From: HGM04593 sp045589695 | GTDB taxonomy: Bacteria > Bacteroidota > Bacteroidia > Bacteroidales > Bacteroidaceae | Direction of reading: 5' to 3' | DNA: 47,361 nt | Assembly (NCBI GenBank): GCA_045589695.1 | Contig: JAZNPP010000017.1 | Span: 1-47,361 of the forward strand | In this document: in pieces, positions 26,538 to 35,804 of the stretch | Layout: each line of letters opens with the position of its first letter | How positions within the stretch are numbered: the first letter of the stretch is position 1 | Made by a program: the position numbers and the translations under genes | Notes under the pieces: generated by a model | The model's database searches: none | The model's input: only the letters and a program-made list of their open reading frames with translations | Told to the model about the DNA's origin: nothing

Positions 26538-28391
26538 TAGTCCCAATCTTTTTATCAAGTCAATGCGTCCGGCCTTGCGCAGTATCTGCAGAAGTTTTTT
26601 CTTCTCTTCGGGCTTGTACCAGAAGAAGAAACTGCGTTGCGCCTCTTTCTCCTTCATGCTGCGTGCCACATATATGCTTTTGCCCGTCTCCGGGTTTATG
26701 CCGGTGTAGTACATTTCCGTAGCCATAGTCATTGGAGTCGGGGTGAAATCCTGTACCTGCTCAAGATGAAAGTTCAGCTGTTTCGTCTCTGCCGCAAGTT
26801 CTGCCATGCTCTCGACTGTGCTTCCCGGGTGGCTGCTTATGAAATAGGGTATTATCTGCTGCTTAAGATTATGCTTGCCGTTTATTCTCTCGAATATACG
26901 CTTGAACTCATGGAATTGCCTGAACGGCGGCTTTCTCATCAGCGAGAGGACTTCGTCATTGGTATGTTCAGGGGCGACCTTGAGCCTTCCGCTTACATGT
27001 TTGCTTATGAGTTCCTCGGTGTATCTCTCTGTCGTTTCGTCGCACTCCTTGTCGCCAGTCTTGTGCAGCAACAGGTCATAGCGTACTCCGCTGCCAATGA
27101 AGCTCTTCTTTACTTCAGGCATCGCATCCACTTTTTTGTATAGTCTTAGCAGTGCGGAATGGTCGGTGTTAAGGTTGGGGCATACTTTGGGCTGAATGCA
27201 TGAGGGGCGTGAACATTTTGCGCATAGTTCGCTTCTTTTGCCGCGCATCATATACATGTTCGCTGACGGGCCTCCGAGATCGGAAAGATAACCCTTGAAA
27301 TCATCCATCTTCGCAATCTCTTTTATCTCACGCAGAATGCTCTCTTCGCTTCTGTTCACAATGAATTTTCCTTGGTGTGCCGAAATGGTGCAGAAGGCGC
27401 AGCCGCCGAAGCAGCCTCTGTGAATGTTCACAGAGTGTTTTATCATATCATACGCAGGGATTCTCTTTCCTTTGTATTTGGGGTGCGGCAGGCGTGTGTA
27501 GGGCAAGTCAAAGCTGTGGTCGAGCTGCTCCGTTGTCATGGTAGGGAAGGGCGGGTTTATAACGACAACGCCTTCGGCAGTCTCTTGCAACAGCCTTTTT
27601 GCGTTTACCCTGTTCGACTCCTTCTCTATCGTAAGGAAGTTAGCGGCCTGCTTGGCCTTATCCTTCATGCACTCCTCGTGCGGTGCAAGTTCTCTGTCGT
27701 TCTCGCTGTCAAATACGATATTCTCTTTTCTCTCGATGTATCCAGTCTGTCTTGTCTCTTTTGCTATTTCTTTCGCTACGGTAGCTGTAATATGGGTCTC
27801 TCCGCTCTTGGCAAGCCTCTCCTTCATGGCGTTAGCGATAGCGGTTATTGGTTGCTCGCCCATGCCGTAAACGAGAATGTCGGCTTTGCTGTCTATCAGT
27901 ATGCTTTTCTTCAGGCAATCCTGCCAGTAGTCGTAATGAGTGAAGCGTCGCATCGATGCCTCGATGCCTCCTATGAGTACCGGGGCGTCGGGATAAAGCT
28001 TTTTCAGAATGTTTGAATATACGGTCGTGGCGTATTCCGGGCGTTTGCTGTGTTGCCCGTTGGGCGAGTAAGCGTCCTCGCTGCGGAACCTCTTGGCTGC
28101 GGTATACTTGTTCACCATAGAGTCCATGCAGCCCGCCGAGATGCCGAAGAAGAGCCTGGGACGCCCCATCTTCTTGAAATCTCTGAGGTCGTCCTGCCAG
28201 TTGGGCTGCGGGACTATAGCCACTCTCAGCCCTTCTGCCTCAAGCAGCCTTCCTATGACAGCTGCGCCGAAAGAGGGGTGGTCCACATAAGCGTCGCCGC
28301 TGAATATTACGACGTCCATCTCTTCCCAGCCACGCATTTCAGCCTCCTTGCGTGTCGTAGGCAACCAATCAGTTACTCTCCTGTTATGCAT
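26535..28391 (-). CDS. ygiQ: YgiQ family radical SAM protein
   Basis: This is a radical S-adenosylmethionine enzyme of the YgiQ type, whose reaction is unknown. The iron-sulphur cluster motif is C327-x3-C331-x2-C334 (HRGCFGGCAFCTIS). The N-terminal region (about 25-180) has the YgiQ-specific FSGDAYVDHPSFGAAVIGR and FGISAGCMDSMVNKYT segments, and a second Cys-rich segment (CAKCSRPSCIQPKVCPN) lies near residue 395. The C-terminal KEKEAQRSFFFWYKPEE block is also characteristic. Length is 618 residues, normal for the family. The start overlaps the end of the preceding small gene by eight bases, so it is the last gene of the porW-porX-tsaE transcript. Confidence 0.95.
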   Translation of the reverse strand: MHNRRVTDWLPTTRKEAEMRGWEEMDVVIFSGDAYVDHPSFGAAVIGRLLEAEGLRVAIVPQPNWQDDLRDFKKMGRPRLFFGISAGCMDSMVNKYTAAKRFRSEDAYSPNGQHSKRPEYATTVYSNILKKLYPDAPVLIGGIEASMRRFTHYDYWQDCLKKSILIDSKADILVYGMGEQPITAIANAMKERLAKSGETHITATVAKEIAKETRQTGYIERKENIVFDSENDRELAPHEECMKDKAKQAANFLTIEKESNRVNAKRLLQETAEGVVVINPPFPTMTTEQLDHSFDLPYTRLPHPKYKGKRIPAYDMIKHSVNIHRGCFGGCAFCTISAHQGKFIVNRSEESILREIKEIAKMDDFKGYLSDLGGPSANMYMMRGKRSELCAKCSRPSCIQPKVCPNLNTDHSALLRLYKKVDAMPEVKKSFIGSGVRYDLLLHKTGDKECDETTERYTEELISKHVSGRLKVAPEHTNDEVLSLMRKPPFRQFHEFKRIFERINGKHNLKQQIIPYFISSHPGSTVESMAELAAETKQLNFHLEQVQDFTPTPMTMATEMYYTGINPETGKSIYVARSMKEKEAQRSFFFWYKPEEKKKLLQILRKAGRIDLIKRLGL

Positions 28392-28698
28392 CTTCTTCCT
28401 TTGCCTCTTCCTGTTTCACAAGCCACTCGTTATAGAGCTTGGTGAGGTTGCTCAGCCCGAGCGCCTTCATGTCCTCATGGTAAAGCACGAGGCACAGCTC
28501 AAGCAGCTCCTTGGAATCCATCTTCTGCGATGCAATGAGCGAGCGTACAGTAAGGCGCAGTTTGTTCAAAGAGTCTTCGTCTATAATGCCAGCGCTGTTG
28601 GCGATTCTGTCGAGCAAAGAGTATTTCCTGATAATCAGCAGTTGTGCTTCGGTAACCTCAATGGTTCTTGTCCCCGATGCGTTCGCGTTAATTTTCAT
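28384..28698 (-). CDS. Conserved small protein of unknown function
   Basis: This is a 104-residue helical, charged protein with no signal peptide or membrane segment, ending in an EEAKEEDA tail. I do not recognise a family. The start at 28698 is chosen because it lies after the tsaE stop; a longer frame from 28788 would overlap tsaE by 67 bases. It sits between tsaE (23-base gap) and ygiQ (8-base overlap), so it belongs to the same operon. Confidence 0.75.
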   Translation of the reverse strand: MKINANASGTRTIEVTEAQLLIIRKYSLLDRIANSAGIIDEDSLNKLRLTVRSLIASQKMDSKELLELCLVLYHEDMKALGLSNLTKLYNEWLVKQEEAKEEDA

Positions 28699-28721
28699 GT
28701 CTTGTTTATTATGGCTGTTTA

Positions 28722-29147
28722 TTATTCCTTTATCATTGTTACGGTGCGTGAGCCGTCGTTTTCCTCTTCTATTACCACTTTCACGCAATCTTCGGGCAGC
28801 AGTTCCTCAATCAGTTCGGGCCACTCCATGAAGCATATCGCATCGCTGTAGAGATACTCCTCGTATCCCATGTTGTATACCTCAGCAACCGACTTTATGC
28901 GGTAGAAGTCAAAGTGGTATATCGTGTTCAGCTCCCTGTCCTCATATTCGTTCACAATGGCGAATGTGGGCGAGTTTATGGTGTCCTCAACTCCAAGCTC
29001 CTCACATATGCTCTTTATGAACGTCGTCTTTCCGCTGCCCATCTTGCCGTAAAAGGCGAAAATTCTCTCGTCGCCCATCAGTTTCACGAATTCACGAGCG
29101 GCTGCGGGATAGTCGTCAAGGCTGTTTATTCTTATGATGTTTCTCAT
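28722..29147 (-). CDS. tsaE: tRNA threonylcarbamoyladenosine biosynthesis ATPase
   Basis: TsaE works with TsaB and TsaD to place the t6A modification at position 37 of ANN-decoding tRNAs and provides ATP hydrolysis. The P-loop G34-K-M-G-S-G-K40-T41 is intact. It is followed by the family's SPTFAIVNEY segment, then YHFDFYRIKS and a FMEWPE motif. Length of 141 residues is normal. It lies four bases after porX, so a secretion regulator and a tRNA-modification enzyme share a transcript. tsaB and tsaD are not in this window. Confidence 0.95.
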   Translation of the reverse strand: MRNIIRINSLDDYPAAAREFVKLMGDERIFAFYGKMGSGKTTFIKSICEELGVEDTINSPTFAIVNEYEDRELNTIYHFDFYRIKSVAEVYNMGYEEYLYSDAICFMEWPELIEELLPEDCVKVVIEEENDGSRTVTMIKE

Positions 29148-29151
29148 ATAT

Positions 29152-30702
29152 CTATCTTCCTTTCGGTCTCAGTTTTACAATAGGCACGAGCATCTCTTCC
29201 ATAGATATGCCGCCGTGCTGGAACGTGTCCTTGTAGTACGACACATAGTAGTTATAGTTGTTGGGGTATGCGAAGAACTTGTCCCCCGTGGCGAATATAT
29301 AGCTTGTGCTCAAATTCGGTGCAGGCAGGAATGCCTTTGCCGGTTCTTTTATCTCAAAAACCTCCTTGCTGTTATAGTTAAGCGCCTTGCCTAATTTGTA
29401 GCGAAGGTTGGTATTAGTGTTCTTGTCGCCGACAACCTTTACGGGCGACTCGACCTGTATGCTTCCGTGGTCTGTCGTTATTATTACCGTGAAGTCATTG
29501 TCGGCAAGGTAACGGAACAAACGTTTAATGGCCGAGTGACGTAGCCACGACAATGTTATTGAGCGGTATGCGGCCTCGTTCGAAGCCAGCTCCCTAACCA
29601 TCAGCGACTCTGTGCGGGCGTGCGACAGCATGTCTATGAAGTTTATCACAAGAACGTTTATGTCGTTGCCGGCAAGGCTGTTTATGGTGTCAAGGTATTT
29701 GTCGGCCTGTGCCGATGTAAGCACCTTGCTGTACGAGAACTTGTCCTTGCGGCGGTAGCGGGCAATCTGCGTGGCTATCAATGCCTCTTCGTTAAGGTTT
29801 TTTCCTTCCTCTTCCTCTTCGTCAATCCATAGTTCGGGGAACAGTTCCTTTATCTTGCTTGGCATGAGCCCCGAAAATATAGCGTTTCTCGCATACTGCG
29901 TCGCTGTCGGCAGAATAGAGGTGTAAAGTTCCTCCTCGACAGAGAAGTCGTTGCCTATTTCGTCGGCAAGCACACGCCATTGGTCGTACCTGAAGTTGTC
30001 TATTATTATGAAAAATACCTTTTCTCCATTATCCACCAGCGGGAATATATGCTCTCTGAATATGTCATGACTCATCAGAGGACGTTCTTTCCTCTCCGCC
30101 GCCATCCACCTCAGGTAGTTGTTCTTAACGTAACGTCCGAACATGGTGTTTGCGTCCTCTTTCTGCGATTGCAGCATCTCGTGCATCTGTTCGTCGGCGC
30201 TTTCTAACTTAAGTTCCCAGTAGACAATCTTCTTGTATGCCTCTTTCCACTCCTCGACAGTATTGGCCTCGCCAATCTGCATGGCGAGCTTGCCTATGTT
30301 CTGTTGGTATGCGCTGTTCGCTTTTTCGGCTACTATCTCCTTGTGATGAATATTCTTCTTAAGTGTCAGAAGAATCTGGTTGGGGTTTACAGGCTTTATC
30401 AGGTAGTCGGCAATCTTAGAGCCGATGGCCTGTTCCATAATATCTTCCTCCTCGCTCTTCGTTACCATTACGACGGGGGTAGCAGGAGACATTTCCTTTA
30501 TTATGGTAAGGGTCTCAAGCCCGGTTAGTCCCGGCATGTTCTCGTCGAGCAGAATAAGGTCGAATGAGTCGTTCTTGCATGCCTCAATAGCATCGGGGCC
30601 GTTGGTGACTGTAGTCACATCGTACCCTTTGCTTTTCAGAAATATTATGTGGGCGTTCAACAGTTCAATCTCGTCGTCGGCCCATAAGAGTCTGTTCGCC
30701 AT
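29152..30702 (-). CDS. porX: PorX-like T9SS response regulator with PglZ/phosphatase domain
   Basis: This protein is an atypical response regulator. The receiver domain (about 1-120) has the acidic pocket D9-D10, phospho-acceptor D53 (LILLDENMPG) and the K in YLIKPVNPNQ. The rest is an alkaline-phosphatase-superfamily PglZ domain with FFIIIDNFRYDQWRVL, PTATQYARNAIFSG and VIITTDHGSIQVESPV. In Porphyromonas gingivalis PorX, with the kinase PorY, controls type IX secretion genes and has phosphodiesterase activity on oligonucleotides. Length (516 residues) matches. The partner kinase is not in the window. It starts five bases after the porW stop, so the two T9SS genes are coupled. Confidence 0.93.
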   Translation of the reverse strand: MANRLLWADDEIELLNAHIIFLKSKGYDVTTVTNGPDAIEACKNDSFDLILLDENMPGLTGLETLTIIKEMSPATPVVMVTKSEEEDIMEQAIGSKIADYLIKPVNPNQILLTLKKNIHHKEIVAEKANSAYQQNIGKLAMQIGEANTVEEWKEAYKKIVYWELKLESADEQMHEMLQSQKEDANTMFGRYVKNNYLRWMAAERKERPLMSHDIFREHIFPLVDNGEKVFFIIIDNFRYDQWRVLADEIGNDFSVEEELYTSILPTATQYARNAIFSGLMPSKIKELFPELWIDEEEEEGKNLNEEALIATQIARYRRKDKFSYSKVLTSAQADKYLDTINSLAGNDINVLVINFIDMLSHARTESLMVRELASNEAAYRSITLSWLRHSAIKRLFRYLADNDFTVIITTDHGSIQVESPVKVVGDKNTNTNLRYKLGKALNYNSKEVFEIKEPAKAFLPAPNLSTSYIFATGDKFFAYPNNYNYYVSYYKDTFQHGGISMEEMLVPIVKLRPKGR

Positions 30703-30707
30703 GTTCT

Positions 30708-33560
30708 TTATTCTTCTTCTTCTTCGTAATAAATCACCTCTTCGGCCTCGTCGTAGTCGGGCTCGTCAAGGGTGTATCCGTCAATCTCCATTTCGGGGAT
30801 TTCAAGCAGGTTCTTTTCGTAGAACTCTTGATAATCGCCGAAGCTGTAATACTCTAATAACAAATCGAGGTTCGATTTTGATATTATCATAGAGTTTATG
30901 CCTTCGAGCAAACGTGCGGTCTCGCTGTTTTCGTACAGGCGCTTGCGGTATATGAATGCCTCATCGAAGTTCAGGAACTCCTTTATCTCGAACAAGGTAA
31001 TCTCGGCGAGCTTCTCGAACGTCATCTCGAAGTTACGTACCATGTAACGCGAGAAGTTGTAGCGCGCTATCTCGAACAGCAAGCGTTTCTCGTCAAGAGA
31101 GTCGTTCGGGTATGCAAGGACAAAGTAGTAGGGCTCGTTCCTGTTGCTTGAAAACTCCGGTATGGAATCGCTCAATCTCTTTACTGTCCCGTCGGCCTTT
31201 TTGTCCCATATTGACGTGCTGATGCCGCTCTGCAGCAGGCGTCCCTCTTTTATGCCTGTCGAAATCTCAGTGGCCAACAAGCTTATGCTGTCATTTGAGT
31301 ATGCTTTCAACAGTTCCTCAAGAGCTGTCAGCGCCTCTTCCTGCTTTCCGCCGTACAGCTTGGCCATAGCGTCGATGAACATGAACCTCGGGCGGTGCTT
31401 GCCTTTCGGATATTTTTCGGCGGCATGCATGTTCTCTATCTCTACAAGCTCATACTCCTTGTCAGTGTAGTGTTTGTATGCCTTCACGTACATAGAGTCC
31501 TCCTTGTGCTTGCGTGTCATTGCGTCGTCAAAGAAGTCGGGTTCCTGAATTTTTTTCGTGAATGAACTGTCAGGGTATTCGCTCATCAGCAGTTCTTTGT
31601 AACGCAAAGCCTTTTCGGGTTCGTTCCATCGTGAACTTGCAATGAAGAGCTGGTAATAGGCTTCGGCCATGCGCTCAAACGTCGGGTACTCTTCGGGAAT
31701 ACGCTCAAGGTAAGATATCGTCAGCTCCTTGTCGTTGAGTTTGTCCTTGAACCTTACTCCCGACTCGTAGAGAGCCTCGTAAAGGGCTTTCCGTGCAGCC
31801 TCTTTTTTCTCGTCGGTGTAAGGTATCTGCTGAATGTAGTATTCACGTTTGGTGGGGTCCATTACCAATGTGTCGGCAATCTCTTCGGTAATCTCTTCCT
31901 CTATAACCTCCTCAACGCTTGTGCTGTCATTGCTTGCGTTCAGTTCTTCGCCTTGTTCGTCGTAAAGGCCGGCCGTGTCGCTCGGAATGTCGTTGCTCAT
32001 TAGGGATGATATCTCATGGCTGAACCGCCAGAAGTCCTTCAGTTCTCTTTCGCCCCATTTCTGTCTGAAGGCACGCAAGCCTTGCGATACCAGCTGTTTG
32101 TTGTAGAAGTACCATTGCGCCTTTCCGTTGTTGTTCGGGACAGAGAGGTCCATCATCGGGTCTTGCTCAACCTCGTCGCCGCCCGCTTCACGCTTGTTCT
32201 TCTTCTCTTCTTTTTTCCTCAGTTCCTCTTTTCTCTTCTCCTCTTCAATCAGCTTGTCAATGATTTCGTTCAGCTTCGCTTCGGGGAGAGTGGCCCAGTA
32301 GAGCAGTTCGTCCTGTTTCTCCACAATGTCGGTATATTCCGTTATGCCGCCGAGGACATCGCTGCGGAACTTTACTTTTTCGTAATAATCGGCATCCTCT
32401 TTTATGAGCGACAGGGCTTTCGAATAGTTCTCGTGCGACTTTGAGAACTTTTCCATGTTCCAGTAAAGCTCGGCGAGCGACAGGTGCAGCATCGCAGTGC
32501 CGTAGCCGCTTGTAGCTCCCTCGGCTACGCCGGTGTCATAGGCTTTTATTGCTTCTGCTGTATCTTTTTGGCTCAAGTGTATGTTTCCAATCGCATAATA
32601 TATCTGCGACAGATACTCCTTGTTCTTGTCCGACCTTGACATTCTTTTGAGCTTGCGAAGTATTTTCTTGTGGTTTTCGTCTGTAGCCGTCTCGGTCTGT
32701 CTTATTCTGGCGTTGAATTCAAGCTCGTACGGGGGGCTAAGCGAAATTGTCTTGCCGAAGCTTTTGTAGGCAGCCTTCATGTCGCCGTTCTGCGCATAGA
32801 GTTGTCCTAACAGATAATACTCCCTTGCTTTCCCTTTCGCTGTTATCCCTTTGCGTTTGATGCCCTTCTTTACTAAGTCAATAGCCTCCTTGTTCCTGCC
32901 CTGCTTGAGCAAAAGGTTTCCTTTTGTGCGGGCATACTCCTTTTCGAGCGATTTAGGAAGCGTGTCACGCTGTATGCGCATGAGCAGGTCTTCGGCCTCG
33001 TAGAGCCAATCCATCTCGGCATAGCATTCGGCAAGTCCTATACGGGCTTTCGCAAGTATGTCGGGCTCGTTCTCATACAGCTTCGATATGTATATGTATG
33101 TACTTGCGGCCTCGGTGAATTCTCCTTTCTGCAGCTGCGAGTTGGCCATAAGGAACCAAACGTTGTCCATAAACGGGTTGTACTCCTTTTTGGCATAGAA
33201 GCGCTTCTGCTTTTCCGACAGCTTTTTCCCGACAGGCTTTTTGGGTCTTTTCTTGATAGAATGGTTTTTTATGGCTTTCTGGGCCTTCTCTATTGCTTTC
33301 TTGTAGCTGTCGTCGCCAATTTTCTGAGTGCCTTTGTCGCTTATGATGAACAGAGGCAACTGCTCAAGATAGTTATCCTTATGTCCGTCTTCCTGTGACT
33401 TCAACCCCTTCTTGTAGGCCTGGTTGCCGTTGTAGTAGGTGTTGTACCTTGCCGTGAAGGCATGGTACGCCCTGGTCGTCGCGTTGTTTTTGCGTGTCGA
33501 GCAGCTGCAGAGCATTGCCGCGATGATTATAGGGAGAATATGTCTTATGTGTCTTGTCAC
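30708..33560 (-). CDS. porW: PorW/SprE-like TPR lipoprotein of the type IX secretion system
   Basis: The protein has a signal sequence and lipobox LCSC (Cys20), and about 950 residues of mostly helical tetratricopeptide-like repeats. Examples are YHAFTARYNTYYNGNQAYKKG at the N-terminus, LYENEPDILAKARIGLAECYAEM, and ERIPEEYPTFERMAEAYYQL. The N-terminal NTYYNGN-type motif and the length are those of PorW/SprE, a T9SS accessory lipoprotein involved in gliding (SprE) or secretion (PorW). An EEEE tail closes the protein. The start codon is GTG; no ATG lies close enough upstream, and the signal peptide supports GTG. A charged, Lys/Glu-rich region lies around residues 435-470. It forms one unit with porX. 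Confidence 0.85.
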   Translation of the reverse strand: MTRHIRHILPIIIAAMLCSCSTRKNNATTRAYHAFTARYNTYYNGNQAYKKGLKSQEDGHKDNYLEQLPLFIISDKGTQKIGDDSYKKAIEKAQKAIKNHSIKKRPKKPVGKKLSEKQKRFYAKKEYNPFMDNVWFLMANSQLQKGEFTEAASTYIYISKLYENEPDILAKARIGLAECYAEMDWLYEAEDLLMRIQRDTLPKSLEKEYARTKGNLLLKQGRNKEAIDLVKKGIKRKGITAKGKAREYYLLGQLYAQNGDMKAAYKSFGKTISLSPPYELEFNARIRQTETATDENHKKILRKLKRMSRSDKNKEYLSQIYYAIGNIHLSQKDTAEAIKAYDTGVAEGATSGYGTAMLHLSLAELYWNMEKFSKSHENYSKALSLIKEDADYYEKVKFRSDVLGGITEYTDIVEKQDELLYWATLPEAKLNEIIDKLIEEEKRKEELRKKEEKKNKREAGGDEVEQDPMMDLSVPNNNGKAQWYFYNKQLVSQGLRAFRQKWGERELKDFWRFSHEISSLMSNDIPSDTAGLYDEQGEELNASNDSTSVEEVIEEEITEEIADTLVMDPTKREYYIQQIPYTDEKKEAARKALYEALYESGVRFKDKLNDKELTISYLERIPEEYPTFERMAEAYYQLFIASSRWNEPEKALRYKELLMSEYPDSSFTKKIQEPDFFDDAMTRKHKEDSMYVKAYKHYTDKEYELVEIENMHAAEKYPKGKHRPRFMFIDAMAKLYGGKQEEALTALEELLKAYSNDSISLLATEISTGIKEGRLLQSGISTSIWDKKADGTVKRLSDSIPEFSSNRNEPYYFVLAYPNDSLDEKRLLFEIARYNFSRYMVRNFEMTFEKLAEITLFEIKEFLNFDEAFIYRKRLYENSETARLLEGINSMIISKSNLDLLLEYYSFGDYQEFYEKNLLEIPEMEIDGYTLDEPDYDEAEEVIYYEEEEE

Positions 33561-33624
33561 AACAGGTAATATATAATATTATATATTATAACTTAATAAT
33601 CGGCGTTTTATTGTGCATTGCCGG

Positions 33625-34002
33625 CTATTGCAGTATTTGCAGGACTTCGTCCTTGATTTCTTGCGGCATTTCAATCCCGCGTGTCTGAAGGCAGTGTACC
33701 CATGTACTCACCTCTTTGCTCTTCATGGTGTAGAGTATCTGTCTGAACTCTTCAATGTCGGCCTCGGTGTACTCTTCTTGTTTTGTTCCTTTGAAACGGT
33801 CAAGCTCCTCGTCGTCAAAATAGAGGTTGCTGTTGTCATATCCTTTAGCGCAGTTGGTGTGTTTTCCGCAGCATACGCCATCCTCGCTCTCATGGCTGTG
33901 ATGGTCTTCAGCAACGGGCCTGTTGCGGTAAATTCTGTTTATCACAAGAAAACCGGCTATAATAAGTACGAGTATCGTCGCGAGAATTATGGTGTTGTTC
34001 AT
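33625..34002 (-). CDS. Small membrane-anchored protein with Cys cluster
   Basis: This 125-residue protein has one N-terminal hydrophobic segment (TIILATILVLIIAGFLVI), then a His/Cys-rich stretch (HHSHESEDGVCCGKHTNC) that could bind a metal, then an acidic, helical C-terminal domain. The start at 34002 gives this clean anchor; an upstream in-frame start at 34071 is less likely. I do not recognise a function. The Cys pattern recalls small membrane proteins associated with iron transport, but no feoB is nearby, so this is only a resemblance. It is 64 bases upstream of porW, and the gap is A/T-rich. Confidence 0.7.
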   Translation of the reverse strand: MNNTIILATILVLIIAGFLVINRIYRNRPVAEDHHSHESEDGVCCGKHTNCAKGYDNSNLYFDDEELDRFKGTKQEEYTEADIEEFRQILYTMKSKEVSTWVHCLQTRGIEMPQEIKDEVLQILQ

Positions 34003-34360
34003 ATTCTGTTCTAATTTGTTTTGAGTTTTGTTGCGGAACGGCCTTTGCCGACTATGATGCAAAGTTAGCAATAAAATCGGCTTTCGTTACTATAAATATA
34101 ATTTTATATAATAAATAAGCGATTAAAAGCGGGCAAGCTTTTTGTGGAACGGGCGGCTGACAAAATGTAAAATAAGTAAAACCTGATATTTTGTGTAAAA
34201 ACGAAAAAATATTAAATGTTTTAATAAAAAAATGTTCTCGATATGGCATTATTTAAATATAAATAGTATCTTCGCCAAGCTCATAATTCTTTTTGGATAT
34301 TGTGGGCTTTTTTAACAAAATGACAGCAAATAATATTAAATAACAATTAAACAGCGAAAA
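34003..34360. other. 358-base A/T-rich intergenic region
   Basis: It separates the divergent minus-strand small membrane protein from the plus-strand FKBP genes. It contains the -7-like box at 34267-34274 and long A/T runs. I see no gene or stable RNA structure in it. Confidence 0.7.
34267..34274 (+). promoter_or_regulatory. Possible -7 box for the FKBP pair
   Basis: TATCTTCG fits TAnnTTYG and is followed by an 86-base leader to the FKBP ATG. No clear -33 element is present. Confidence 0.35.
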
Positions 34361-34945
34361 ATGGATAAATTCAGCTACGGCCTCGGAATGGGTATAGGCC
34401 AAAATTTGCTTTCAATGGGTGTGAACAATATGAGTGTCGAGGACTTCATCAAGGGCATTAACGATGTCCTTAAAGGCGGAAAGACCGAGATGACTCATGC
34501 CGAGGCGCAGAAGGTCGTGAACGAACATTTCAAGAAACTTGCCGAGGAGGCGTACGCTCAGAACAAGGCGGCGGGAGAGGCGTTCCTTGCCGGCAATGCG
34601 AAGAAAGAGGGTGTAGTGACTCTCCCGAGCGGCTTGCAGTACGAGGTGATTACGGAAGGTGCCGGAAAGAAGCCTTCGGCAACCGATCGTGTGCAGTGCC
34701 ATTACGAGGGTACTCTCATCGACGGCACAGTCTTCGACAGCTCAATCAAGCGAGGCGAGCCTGCGGTGTTCGGAGTGAACCAGGTTATCAGAGGCTGGGT
34801 CGAGGCGCTTCAGCTTATGCAGGAGGGCTCTAAGTGGAGACTTTACATCCCGTATAATATGGCGTACGGCGAGCATGGCGCAGGCGAGATGATACCTCCT
34901 TACAGCGCGCTTATATTCGATGTTGAACTGATAAAAGTTCTCTAA
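34361..34945 (+). CDS. FKBP-type peptidyl-prolyl isomerase (FklB/Mip-like)
   Basis: This 194-residue isomerase has an N-terminal helical dimerisation domain (FSYGLGMGIGQNLLSMG, about 1-75) and an FKBP domain (about 80-194). The FKBP domain retains VQCHYEGTLIDGTVFDSS, VIRGWVEALQLM with the pocket Trp, and MIPPYSALIFDVELIKV. There is no obvious signal peptide, so it should be cytoplasmic. It lies seven bases before a second FKBP gene, a lipoprotein, giving a likely cytoplasmic plus envelope pair. Confidence 0.93.
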   Translation: MDKFSYGLGMGIGQNLLSMGVNNMSVEDFIKGINDVLKGGKTEMTHAEAQKVVNEHFKKLAEEAYAQNKAAGEAFLAGNAKKEGVVTLPSGLQYEVITEGAGKKPSATDRVQCHYEGTLIDGTVFDSSIKRGEPAVFGVNQVIRGWVEALQLMQEGSKWRLYIPYNMAYGEHGAGEMIPPYSALIFDVELIKVL

Positions 34946-34952
34946 AAGGACA

Positions 34953-35783
34953 ATGAGACATCTCTTGAAGGGCTGCGTTCTGTCAGCCATTGCAATGGTT
35001 GCCTTCGCATCGTGCGGCAGAGGCGTTGCCGACAGAAAGATAGAACTTCGGAATTCCGAGGATTCAATCTCCTTTGCTGTCAGCATGCTCATATCGGAAG
35101 ATATGCCTGTTGCCATGAAGGAACTGGGCATTGACGACAGTACACTGCCTTACTTCGTCAAGGGACTGCGTGACGCCTTTCCTGCCGACGGAACGCCCGA
35201 AGCCACAGCCTATGCTCAGGGCGTGCTTATGGCAGCGTCGGCAATGGACATGCTTGAGCGTGCCGACAAGGCGATATACCCCAACGATTCCACGAAAAAA
35301 GTAGACCGGCGTATGTTTCTCGAAGGGCTTTTGGCTACGGCTTACGGAACGGGCAAGACAATGACGACGAAAGAGGCGGTCGATTACTATAACCGCCGCA
35401 TCTTCCGCTCGGCAAGCGAGGAGTTCATCGCCCGCAACAGGAAGCGTCCGGGAGTAGTGACTCTGCCAAGCGGTTTGCAGTACAAGATTGAGGCTATGGG
35501 CGAAGGTCCTGTCGCGAAATATAACGATACTGTAAGCTGCATATACAAAGGCTCTTACCCTAACGGGGCGGTTTTTGACAGCTCAAAGGGCGTTGCTGTG
35601 GAGTTAAGGGTCGCTGCGCTTGTCGATGGTCTTGTAGAGGCGCTTACGACTCTCCCCGCAGGTACACGGTGCAAATTATATGTACCCTGGCATCTTGCCT
35701 ACGGGGCGAAGGGCTCGGGGCGTGTGCCGCCATACAGCGCTCTCGTATATGACTTGGAAATTGTCTCGGTTACAGGAAAATGA
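34953..35783 (+). CDS. FKBP-type isomerase-like lipoprotein with altered pocket
   Basis: The signal peptide ends at a lipobox FASC (about Cys24), so it is an envelope lipoprotein of 276 residues. A Mip-like helical domain precedes an FKBP domain (about 170-276) with GVVTLPSGLQYKI, VSCIYKGSYPNGAVFDSS and PPYSALVYDLEIVSV. Where its neighbour has VIRGWVEAL this protein has LVDGLVEAL, so the pocket tryptophan is replaced by leucine. It may be a weak isomerase or mainly a chaperone; that is inference. Confidence 0.88.
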   Translation: MRHLLKGCVLSAIAMVAFASCGRGVADRKIELRNSEDSISFAVSMLISEDMPVAMKELGIDDSTLPYFVKGLRDAFPADGTPEATAYAQGVLMAASAMDMLERADKAIYPNDSTKKVDRRMFLEGLLATAYGTGKTMTTKEAVDYYNRRIFRSASEEFIARNRKRPGVVTLPSGLQYKIEAMGEGPVAKYNDTVSCIYKGSYPNGAVFDSSKGVAVELRVAALVDGLVEALTTLPAGTRCKLYVPWHLAYGAKGSGRVPPYSALVYDLEIVSVTGK

Positions 35784-35804
35784 CAAACACAAAAACTGAC
35801 CATA

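Noticed and set aside
27372..28016. Plus-strand open frame of 214 codons inside ygiQ
   Set aside because: It is antisense to conserved YgiQ sequence and shows no motif.
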